From NCBI GenBank assembly GCA_016178625.1, contig JACOSX010000047.1, forward strand, positions 1 through 59,122: a DNA stretch of 59,122 nucleotides. The letters are read 5' to 3'. Both the position numbers and the translations under genes were made by a program. Shown here piece after piece: positions 53,344 through 59,122 of this stretch. The DNA is from Ignavibacteria bacterium. GTDB lineage: Bacteria; Bacteroidota; Ignavibacteria; UBA10030; SZUA-254. Each line of letters starts with the position of its first letter. Positions within the stretch are counted from its first letter, which is position 1. The notes under the pieces were generated by a model. The model had not been told where the DNA came from, searched no databases, and was given only the letters and a program-made list of their open reading frames with translations.

Positions 53344-54891
53344 CTAACTCGTTGTTTCTCTTCCGACTTCTTCTAATGTTGTCACACCTTGTTTTGCTTT
53401 CTTTAATGCTGACTCTCTCAATGTTTGAAATCCATCTCTCTTCGCCATTGCTCTCACGTCCGACGTTGGCACAGAACGAGCAATGAGATCAGCTAAGCCG
53501 TTTTGGATTTGGAGTACTTCATAGACTGCAGTCCTCCCTTTGTAACCGAATTGATTACATGAAGGACATCCCTTCGCTCTGTAGAATTGATCTCCCGTCC
53601 GTATTCCTTCTATTGCGAGGTCACGTGTGTCCCGCTCCGTCAGTTGAAATGGAGATGTACACTCACGACATACGGTGCGGAGCAAGCGTTGCGCCAAGAT
53701 CATCTTCACGGACGCAGCAACTAAGAATGGCTCAATGCCCATGTCGATCAATCGGGTGATGGCCGACGGTGCGTCATTCGTGTGGAGCGTGGAAAAGACC
53801 AGGTGCCCTGTAAGCGCCGCCCGAATAGCGATTTCAGCTGTCTCACTATCTCGAATCTCACCCACCATAATCACATTGGGGTCTTGCCGTAAGATCGAGC
53901 GTAACGCGTGTGCGAAGGTGAGTCCAATATCCGCTCTCACATGCGTTTGGTTGACGCCGACTAAGTTATATTCAATCGGGTCTTCAATCGTCGTAATATT
54001 TACTTCCGGCTGATTAATGTGGTTGAGAGCGGCATACAGTGTTGTTGTTTTGCCGCTGCCGGTTGGACCGGTAACAAGGATCATCCCAAAAGGCAGTCGT
54101 ATCATACGACGAAAGATTGCCAGATCGTTCTCCTCAAATCCAAGCTTCGTCAAATCAAGCTGGAGGTGAGATTTATCCAGAATGCGAAGGACGATCTTTT
54201 CTCCAAAATCTGTCGGCAGTGTCGACACTCGGATGTCGATCGTTCTCTCACCTTCTCCCGAAGGGATCAAACCTGATTTGACTCTGATTCTCCCATCCTG
54301 CGGTCTTCGCTTTTCGGCAATATCAAGATCCGCCATGATTTTGAGTCGTGAGATGAGAGGCTTTGCCTTCTCGAACGGCGGTTGCATAATTTCATGAAGC
54401 ACACCGTCGAGCCTGTAGCGCACTCTTACCTCTCGCTCATACGGCTCAACATGGATGTCGCTTGCATGCATGTGGATCGCATCGGAGATGATCTTATTGA
54501 CCAGCGTTACAATCGAGCCGTCAGCCGATGCCCTATCCTTGAATGATCGACCACCTGACTGACTTGTATGATCTTCGGTGAGCGATGAAATTGCGATTGA
54601 CGAGGATAGACTGGTCTTTCGTGCTTCAACATCGCTGACGTCGTAGAGTCTTTTAATTGCTGCGGTGAGAACTTCGGATGGCGCTACCTCAACCTTGATG
54701 TTCTTTCCTAACAGGAATGAGAGATCATTCAGAACCTCTTTATTGTAGTCTTCAGGCAGTGCTACGAGGACTGTTCCGTTCTCAGACGAAAGAGGGAGAA
54801 CGGAATGCTCCACAACGGTGCTTTTCGGAATCAACGCCAACGTTTCCGGTGGAATTATTATTGTAGCGAGATCAACCATACTTGAATCCAT
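53344..54891 (-). CDS. Assembly ATPase (GspE/PilB family)
   Basis: 515 aa (start 54891, or ATG 54879). N-terminal MshEN-like domain (~5-85), then the T2SSE core: Walker A GPTGSGKTTTLYAALNHIN, Asp box TIEDPIEYNLVGVNQTHV, Walker B DPNVIMVGEIRDSETAEIA, His box GHLVFSTLHTNDAPSAITRL, and a tetracysteine zinc site CRECTSPF…CPSCNQFG. It powers pseudopilus assembly from the cytoplasm. No PilT-type retraction ATPase lies in the window. Overlaps the prepilin peptidase stop by up to 34 nt. Confidence 0.95.
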   Translation of the reverse strand: MDSSMVDLATIIIPPETLALIPKSTVVEHSVLPLSSENGTVLVALPEDYNKEVLNDLSFLLGKNIKVEVAPSEVLTAAIKRLYDVSDVEARKTSLSSSIAISSLTEDHTSQSGGRSFKDRASADGSIVTLVNKIISDAIHMHASDIHVEPYEREVRVRYRLDGVLHEIMQPPFEKAKPLISRLKIMADLDIAEKRRPQDGRIRVKSGLIPSGEGERTIDIRVSTLPTDFGEKIVLRILDKSHLQLDLTKLGFEENDLAIFRRMIRLPFGMILVTGPTGSGKTTTLYAALNHINQPEVNITTIEDPIEYNLVGVNQTHVRADIGLTFAHALRSILRQDPNVIMVGEIRDSETAEIAIRAALTGHLVFSTLHTNDAPSAITRLIDMGIEPFLVAASVKMILAQRLLRTVCRECTSPFQLTERDTRDLAIEGIRTGDQFYRAKGCPSCNQFGYKGRTAVYEVLQIQNGLADLIARSVPTSDVRAMAKRDGFQTLRESALKKAKQGVTTLEEVGRETTS

Positions 54892-55934
54892 TTGTCAATC
54901 ATGTCGGACAACAGAAGAACAACACTCGAGCTGAGAGCAAGGAATGAGCCGAAGGGAAGTTTAGTCGAGGAGAGAACCCCTTCGTCGAAAGTCGTCGCGA
55001 ATCGTGGGTTAAATTCCGTACTCATCATCACCCCTTCTGTCCCTAATCGGGACATGTGGCTGTCCAAAAAGCGTCCGAACGCGTCATTGCGAGTCACGAA
55101 GTGACGAAGCAATCTGACATTCCGAGGGAAATTCAAAGGTTGAGGTTGCTTCGCTTCGCTCGCAATGACTGTAATAATTACTTTCTGGACAGCTTCAAAG
55201 AGAGGGGGTCGAAAACGCCCTTGCCCCTGTTTGCCGACAGGCGGGTTTTGGGGTGGTAGGTTACTACCTTTGGAAGACCCATGAAAACCAAATGCAAACA
55301 TACCATAGAGGGCGCCTAAGATTGCCGCCAACCAAAATGCAACGAGAAAATCCTGTATCCCAAGAAAAAACCCGATGAGTCCGGCAAGCTTGACATCGCC
55401 CATACCCATGCTTGGCTTTTTAAAAAGCCAGTTGCCTAAGAGAAGAATAATGAGCGTAGAACAGAAAGCAAAGAGCGACGAGAGGAGATGCTGAGCAAAC
55501 TGATCCGGTTGAAAAACGAGGTGAAGGATGAGTCCAAGGATGATGCCAGTAATAACGACGGTGTTTGGAATGATGAAATACTGCCAATCAATGACAGCGA
55601 CAAGAACCATCAGTACGATAAATGATGTGCTGTAAACGTATTGACCGGAAATCCCATACCTCAGGAATAGCGCAGCCGCAAGGAGTCCGATGCCGAGTTC
55701 TATGAGAGGATATCGAAATGAGATCTTCGATGAACAACGCTTGCACGCTCCCCGGATCATGATAAAGCTTATGATAGGCAGAAGCTCGTACCAGTGGAGC
55801 GTTCGATGGCAGTTAGTGCAGAACGACCGCAGGCTGATGACAGACATTCTCTGAGGAATCCTGTAGATGCAGACGTTGATGAAACTGCCGAGGGAAAGAC
55901 CAAGCAAACTAATTAAGAAAATTGATTCTATCAT
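54858..55934 (-). CDS. Prepilin peptidase/N-methyltransferase (A24, PilD/GspO) with in-frame repeat insertion
   Basis: 358 aa, against about 250 usual. N-terminal methylase part with GSFINVCIYRIP and two zinc CXXC pairs (CTNCH, CKRCS); catalytic aspartates in VAVIDWQYFIIPN and GMGDVKL are kept. After LGALYGMFAFGF (~214) about 110 residues (~216-325) do not belong to the family. They translate palindromic repeat DNA (VIASEAKQ…RLLRHFVTRNDA) and other repeat-like sequence, before the normal last segment KLPFGSFLALSSSVVLLLSDM resumes. The insertion keeps the frame and lies in a cytoplasmic loop position, so the enzyme may still work. Removes pilin leader peptides and methylates the new N-terminus. 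Confidence 0.9.
   Translation of the reverse strand: MIESIFLISLLGLSLGSFINVCIYRIPQRMSVISLRSFCTNCHRTLHWYELLPIISFIMIRGACKRCSSKISFRYPLIELGIGLLAAALFLRYGISGQYVYSTSFIVLMVLVAVIDWQYFIIPNTVVITGIILGLILHLVFQPDQFAQHLLSSLFAFCSTLIILLLGNWLFKKPSMGMGDVKLAGLIGFFLGIQDFLVAFWLAAILGALYGMFAFGFHGSSKGSNLPPQNPPVGKQGQGRFRPPLFEAVQKVIITVIASEAKQPQPLNFPRNVRLLRHFVTRNDAFGRFLDSHMSRLGTEGVMMSTEFNPRFATTFDEGVLSSTKLPFGSFLALSSSVVLLLSDMIDKWIQVWLISLQ
55061..55190. repeat. MITE-like inverted-repeat element inside the prepilin peptidase gene
   Basis: Ends TGTCCAAAAAG / CTTTCTGGACA (one mismatch). Inside is a second perfect inverted repeat GTCATTGCGAG (55082-55092) / CTCGCAATGAC (55158-55168) with subsidiary hairpin GTCAC-GAA-GTGAC, a form of dispersed bacterial repeat that is frequently encountered. 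Flanked by hairpins at 55039-55053 (GTCCC-TAATC-GGGAC) and 55226-55241 (CCTGT-TTGCCG-ACAGG), so the whole 55.0-55.3 kb stretch looks like accreted repeats. No clear target-site duplication was seen. Confidence 0.7.
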
Positions 55935-55961
55935 TGATGGCTCGTTTTCACAGGGAGAGGG

Positions 55962-56312
55962 TCACCATTTGTGATCTACTATCTTTTTCATCACCGTTCC
56001 AATATCATTTAATACTTCGTTATTTTTAATTCTCAACACGTGATAATTTCTTGCGTGCAATTCTTCAAACCGCGCGCTGTCTCGTTCTCGTTGAGCGGGA
56101 ATATCATGAACTCCTCCTTTCACTTCTATCACCAGCCTCATCTTAGCACAATAAAAGTCGACAATAAAATTCCCGATACGATGCTGCCGCTTGAACTTCA
56201 ACCCCCGAAACTGGTGTCTTCTCAAGTGGGCCCAGAGTAATTCTTCGGCGAGAGTTTGATGTTGCCTCAACTCACGAGCTTTCTCAATAATTTCATGAGG
56301 GTATCTGTTCAT
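55962..56312 (-). CDS. DUF559 endonuclease-like protein
   Basis: 116 aa from ATG 56312 (MNRYPHEIIEKARELR); the track's extra 18 residues translate repeats. DUF559/VSR-like PD-(D/E)XK fold: ARELRQHQTLAEELLWAHLRRHQFRGLKFKRQHRIGNFIVDFYC (~10-55), LVIEVKGGVHDIPAQRERDSAR with E-x-K catalytic pair and H. It splits the pilin and peptidase genes of the operon and is bracketed by CAGGGAGAGGGT direct repeats (55951-55962, 56374-56385) and hairpins. DUF559 genes are often seen as isolated, scattered units. Unrelated to pilus assembly by sequence. Confidence 0.85.
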   Translation of the reverse strand: MNRYPHEIIEKARELRQHQTLAEELLWAHLRRHQFRGLKFKRQHRIGNFIVDFYCAKMRLVIEVKGGVHDIPAQRERDSARFEELHARNYHVLRIKNNEVLNDIGTVMKKIVDHKW

Positions 56313-56336
56313 AGATTTTTCACCCTCTCCCTCGTT

Positions 56337-56375
56337 CCCTCTCCCATGTTGGGAGAGGGATGTCACGCAGTGACA
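56337..56375. repeat. Tandem perfect hairpins beside the DUF559 gene
   Basis: CCCTCTCCCA-TGT-TGGGAGAGGG (56337-56359) followed by TGTCAC-GCA-GTGACA (56361-56375), each with a 3-nt loop, just upstream of the DUF559 start and running into the 12-bp direct repeat copy at 56374-56385. Confidence 0.8.
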
Positions 56376-56411
56376 GGGAGAGGGTTGTTTTCTGTTCTTG
56401 AACGTCAGCCA

Positions 56412-56828
56412 TTAATCCGGCACTTTCTCTTTGATTGCCCCGGTCTCATCCACAGTCCACACGTTATAGGCGCCGTTACTATTGAAGTCGACGGTTGAGG
56501 TTGCTGTTGCCACGAAGCTTTTCTCCTCAGCCGATGCGACCTCGATCTTGTAGCGCGCCTGTCCTCCCTGCGAGATGAGTTTCTCCTGCTCGAAGCCGAT
56601 CTCACTCAATGCAGTTGTGTAATGATCATGTTCAAACTTATAGGATTGTTCAAGTGTGTAGACCTGCTTGAGCATCAGTTTGGCTTCTGTAGTCTTTGCT
56701 TTAGTGACGATGGGGAGAAGCTTAGGTAATGCGAGCAGCACCAAAACACCGATGATTACCAAGACCACCATGAGCTCGGTGAGGGAGAAGCCAAGTTGTA
56801 AAGCGAATTTTTTGTGTAATGTTTTCAT
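56412..56828 (-). CDS. Major type IV pilin/pseudopilin (PilE/GspG-like)
   Basis: 138 aa. Class III leader MKTLHKKFALQLG/FSLTELMVVLVIIGVLVLLALPKLLPIV with cleavage G/F, Glu5 in SLTELM and the continuous N-terminal helix, then KTTEAKLMLKQVYTLEQSYKFEHDHYTTAL, the GspG/type IVa pilin pattern, and a short beta domain ending VDETGAIKEKVPD. No cysteine pair at the C-terminus, which favours GspG-like calcium-type or simple pilins. First gene of the assembly operon. Confidence 0.93.
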   Translation of the reverse strand: MKTLHKKFALQLGFSLTELMVVLVIIGVLVLLALPKLLPIVTKAKTTEAKLMLKQVYTLEQSYKFEHDHYTTALSEIGFEQEKLISQGGQARYKIEVASAEEKSFVATATSTVDFNSNGAYNVWTVDETGAIKEKVPD

Positions 56829-57172
56829 TGATAATCAGTTACTCTTTTTATTTCGCTCATCATTGACCCCTTTTGTATTTTCCCCTCGGTGAGGGGAAAA
56901 GTTGGGCGTAGTTCTCCCCCTCATGGAGGGGGACCATAGGGGGGTTAAACACAGCATTTACAGCACCAGCACGCCAATGTCCAAAATGATTTCTGTAGAG
57001 TCCATTCCCCCCGAATGGACTTACTGAAAACAGCATGGCTTTCAATGGGCATGCCGTCCGATTACCCCGAAGGGGTGGCTACGCCACAAATCGGTCTACG
57101 ACTCTTCGAGTCGTTAGACTCGTAGAGACTCTACATTCGTGGACTTTTTGGACAACCCTAATGCCGAAATGG
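56829..57172. other. 344-bp gene-free, hairpin-rich intergenic region
   Basis: No credible CDS (the 56860-57045 ORF translates repeats). It holds stacked palindromes: TTTTCCCCTC-GGT-GAGGGGAAAA (56878-56900, perfect 10-bp stem), TCCCCCTC-ATG-GAGGGGGA (56915-56933), and the element at 56978-57154. The promoter of the pilin operon must lie here or just inside; I could not fix a -35/-10. Confidence 0.7.
56978..57154. repeat. Second MITE-like element with TGTCCAAAA ends
   Basis: Bounded by TGTCCAAAA (56978-56986) and TTTTGGACA (57146-57154), the same terminal core as the element inside the prepilin peptidase gene. The interior is a series of hairpins: GTCCATTC-CCCCC-GAATGGAC (57000-57020), CCCCGAAGGGG, GTGGC-TAC-GCCAC, CGACTC-TTC-GAGTCG and related GACTC repeats. 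No ORF, so non-autonomous if mobile. Confidence 0.5.
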
Positions 57173-57877
57173 TTAATTCTGATTATACACTCTCACCGCA
57201 TCTTCCATTTTTCCATCCTTCATCAGCTTGGGTATCCATCCGAGCACTGCTGTTACTCCGCCTCCGATAAGCAATCCTTTATTCGGACCATCTTCCTTGG
57301 TTGCCGTCAGAAAGCTGGTGATAACCATTCCTAATCCTGTGCCGACCAGACCCCATTGGACAAGGTTTAACGTTTGGTATTCACTGAGATATTTCATGCT
57401 CTCCGGATTGTCCACAAGAGCGGTTTTCAAATTACCGAGGCTTGCATCAAGGATATCGCCGCCATTTTTAGAAAAATAATCAAGTGTGTACGTATTAAAC
57501 GAAGCGGGGGTAGACTGCACAAATGAACCGCCTGGTGTGTTGACGGTGTACGATTGTCCGGGGATAAAATAGCTTTGCACGTCCTGATACAGATCAATTT
57601 TCCCCTGCAACGTTCTTCTGACGACTTTCGAGCTCTTCGGCAGCTTTGCAAAATATCCATTCGCACATTGAAACGCACGGATTTCTTCTATCTTGTACTT
57701 GATAGAATCGTTCAAGAGAACGTACGGCTTGGCAAGAAACGGCTGCTTGTACTCGACTTTTCCGGTGAGACGCTGACCGGAAGCCAATTGAATAACACCG
57801 CTCGTGTCTTGAGCATGTACAGTGACAAGCATAACACCGTTTACAATAAAGATGAATACAACATGTTCCAGTTTCAT
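57173..57877 (-). CDS. Hypothetical exported protein
   Basis: 234 aa. Signal peptide MKLEHVVFIFIVNGVMLVTVHAQ. A beta-type N-domain follows (VIQLASGQRLTGKVEYKQPFLAKPYVLLNDSIKYKIEEIRAFQCANGYFAKL), then a polar middle and a C-terminal glycine-rich hydrophobic hairpin (WGLVGTGLGMVITSFLTA…GLLIGGGVTAVLGWI) that could enter a membrane. I do not recognise the family. Monocistronic, on the far side of the repeat region from the pilin gene. Confidence 0.8.
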   Translation of the reverse strand: MKLEHVVFIFIVNGVMLVTVHAQDTSGVIQLASGQRLTGKVEYKQPFLAKPYVLLNDSIKYKIEEIRAFQCANGYFAKLPKSSKVVRRTLQGKIDLYQDVQSYFIPGQSYTVNTPGGSFVQSTPASFNTYTLDYFSKNGGDILDASLGNLKTALVDNPESMKYLSEYQTLNLVQWGLVGTGLGMVITSFLTATKEDGPNKGLLIGGGVTAVLGWIPKLMKDGKMEDAVRVYNQN

Positions 57878-57982
57878 TATAGATCTCTATAGATGTTCAA
57901 AAAAATCATTTTTCATTAACCCCTCTTGCGCAGACTGACATTGAATCTTGGTTGCTCACCTCAGCCCGATGGAGCACTTCAA

Positions 57983-58336
57983 TCAAATGGTATTCCGTGG
58001 CACTATGAACGAAAGTCCTATCATAACCAACATCATAATAACGGTAGTGCCAGAGAGGAACAAAAGAAAATAGTTGATGTAGATGTTAATCTCCGCGGTC
58101 CGTGAAAGTGCCTTAATACACATGAAAGCACAGCAACCAGATATCCCTAGAGTCATATAAAACACAATCTTCCTCGGTAAGTCAGTCCTTGCTTTCGCCT
58201 CAAAATCATACTGTCTTTCTTTGGGAGGATAGTCATAGAGCGCATTGATGACCCTCTCACTAAAGAATATCAGGAACACAACTGAGATGAGGAAAAACAC
58301 TACAGACAAAATGTATATATGTCTGAATTCAACCAT
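57983..58336 (-). CDS. Hypothetical small membrane protein (three helices)
   Basis: 117 aa. Hydrophobic segments YILSVVFFLISVVFLIFF, VFYMTLGISGCCAFMCIKAL and YFLLFLSGTTVIMMLVMIGLSFIV, with a charged loop (YDYPPKERQYDFEAKARTDLPRK) between the first two. No motif seen. AT-rich context like its neighbours 58531-59015, which differ in base composition from the operons to the left; possible horizontally acquired patch. Confidence 0.7.
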   Translation of the reverse strand: MVEFRHIYILSVVFFLISVVFLIFFSERVINALYDYPPKERQYDFEAKARTDLPRKIVFYMTLGISGCCAFMCIKALSRTAEINIYINYFLLFLSGTTVIMMLVMIGLSFIVPRNTI

Positions 58337-58530
58337 GAAAGCCTCGAATTGTGAATGATTGATTCCAATAAATCATTTTCGTCTAGTAACCCATTCTTGC
58401 CATCCCGTATTTGTATCTATCCGAAACGTTCATCAGATTCCCCTGGAATTTCGGAGGAGCTCCTAATAACGGGGAGAGGAATTCTTGAAATGCAATTAAG
58501 CATTTCAATGCTGCATTGAATCATCTGATT

Positions 58531-58794
58531 TCATGATCCTGACTTGGATCGTTTTAAAACAAAATGTGTGATCACAAAACCCCCAATACCCCACAGGAAG
58601 CTATTTCCAACGAGGATAATAGCGCCAAAATCATGACTAAATAAAAAGGGGGAAGTAAGGAGCGGAAATTTAAGCACCGTTAACAATAACTCTTCAATCC
58701 ATGATCTTTGCCACATCGTAAACAAAACCAAGCAACACATAAGACAAAAATGACAGACAAAAACAGTGAATGCAATAATAAGGTTTTTCTTCAA
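58531..58794 (-). CDS. Hypothetical small membrane protein
   Basis: 87 aa, TTG start overlapping the upstream stop (TTGA), so probably translationally coupled to the 58791-59015 ORF. Two or three hydrophobic segments (IIAFTVFVCHFCLMCCLVLF, LLLTVLKFPLLTSPFLF, IILVGNSFLWGIGGFVITHFVL) and a basic end. Family not recognised. The 194 bp between this gene and 57983-58336 show nothing else. Confidence 0.55.
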   Translation of the reverse strand: MKKNLIIAFTVFVCHFCLMCCLVLFTMWQRSWIEELLLTVLKFPLLTSPFLFSHDFGAIILVGNSFLWGIGGFVITHFVLKRSKSGS

Positions 58795-59032
58795 TGTACA
58801 CCCTCATCATACAAACTTTTACCTAATTTTTCTCTTTCCCCTTGGTTTGCGGGAAGAGCATACATGAAGTGGGGATAATTATCCTTTTGGGTAGCAATAC
58901 CATAAAGGGATCTTAGATAGTTGAAGATATTTTTGGGGTTACTCAAATCATCATCGTTAATATCAATTCGGAAAATATTTTTAATATTTGGATTATCACT
59001 TATTGTTTTATACAATTCGCTTTCGATTGGTA
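58791..59032 (-). pseudogene. 3' remnant of a gene cut by the right-edge insertion sequence
   Basis: The frame encodes …PIESELYKTISDNPNIKNIFRIDINDDDLSNPKNIFNYLRSLYGIATQKDNYPHFMYALPANQGEREKLGKSLYDEGVH and has no native ATG: the track's start at 59015 is a TTG in mid-sequence. Upstream it stays open to base 59122 but then reads the end of the putative IS. I infer a gene whose 5' part was separated by IS insertion; expression from the IS or an internal start is possible. Family not recognised. Confidence 0.45.
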
Positions 59033-59122
59033 TGAACTGACCCCTTTGCGCAGGACGGTAAGAATGGTTAAGTTGGGCGGAAAGGAGAATCGTGGTTATG
59101 GGTCGACGGCGATTTACAAAGG
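59033..59122 (+). mobile_element. Left end of an IS3-type insertion sequence (continues past window)
   Basis: TGAACTGACCCC at 59033 resembles IS3-family terminal inverted repeats. Sixty-five bp further in, after AAAGGAG, an ATG opens MGRRRFTK…, the style of IS3 OrfA starts. Only 90 bp are visible, so the family call is tentative. Confidence 0.45.
59098..59122 (+). CDS. Start of probable IS transposase OrfA (partial)
   Basis: ATG 59098, eight codons MGRRRFTK then the window ends; AAAGGAG 10 nt upstream. Such starts are common in IS3-type HTH_Tnp_1 OrfA proteins. Too short for certainty. Confidence 0.35.

Noticed and set aside
56860-57045. 61-aa minus ORF
   Set aside because: Translates palindromic intergenic repeats (LHEGENYAQLFPSPRG style), not a gene.

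Overview
The window looks like a chromosomal segment from a member of the Bacteroidota/Chlorobi (FCB) side of the tree, most like Ignavibacteria-type bacteria. The grounds are a PorV/PorQ-family outer-membrane protein, a giant secreted protein ending in a typical T9SS type A sorting domain (NFPNPFNS..., ...GVYFYRF...), dockerin-like and Big/IPT secreted modules, and moderate GC with mixed ATG/GTG/TTG starts. This is an inference from protein families; no 16S gene is present.

Layout. (1) 1-3260, minus strand: a polysaccharide-initiation/export group with a WecA/TagO-like phosphoglycosyl transferase (cut by the window edge), a stripped-down sigma-54-type AAA+ protein with degenerate motifs, a PorV/PorQ-like barrel and a Wza-like export lipoprotein. 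(2) A 613-bp divergent control region with palindromes. (3) 3874-31739, plus strand: one long, tightly packed exopolysaccharide/secondary-metabolite operon. It opens with Wzz, a CpsD-like ATPase, a 55-aa two-helix membrane protein, a Wzy-like polymerase/ligase, FkbM methyltransferase, WecG-type GT26, Wzx flippase, GT4, hexapeptide acyltransferase, polysaccharide deacetylase, CelD-like GNAT, GT4, acyl-CoA ligase and a SAM methyltransferase. It then holds a cassette for sulfonate chemistry: ComA (phosphosulfolactate synthase), ComB (phosphosulfolactate phosphatase), an RraA-family aldolase/decarboxylase, a CphA-like ATP-grasp, a second ATP-grasp, a ComC-like LDH2 dehydrogenase, a 2OG/Fe(II) oxygenase, a GNAT/ATP-grasp fusion, another GNAT and a GT2, ending with a lone response regulator. 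(4) 31797-45003: two large secreted repeat proteins and a small membrane-associated protein, then tRNA-Glu(CTC). (5) 45282-56828, minus strand: a complete type II secretion/type IV pilus-like assembly operon (major pilin, prepilin peptidase, GspE/PilB, secretin, PilM-PilN fusion, PilO, PilP/GspC, PilX/GspK-like, GspI, GspJ, GspF/PilC). It is peppered with palindromic repeats, one accretion lying in frame inside the prepilin peptidase gene, plus a DUF559 nuclease gene. (6) 56829-59122: repeat-rich DNA, small orphan membrane/secreted proteins and the edge of what looks like an IS3-type insertion sequence that cuts an ORF.

The most noteworthy system is the ComA-ComB-ComC sulfolactate/sulfopyruvate cassette inside an exopolysaccharide operon, with no ComD/ComE in view but with several ATP-grasp ligases, GNAT transferases, an oxygenase and an AMP ligase. 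I infer that the locus makes a sulfonated acid and joins it by amide or acyl linkage to an amine, amino sugar or the exported glycan. That would be a sulfonate-decorated surface polysaccharide or conjugate that I do not recognise as described. Everything here is read from sequence by eye; no searches were run.
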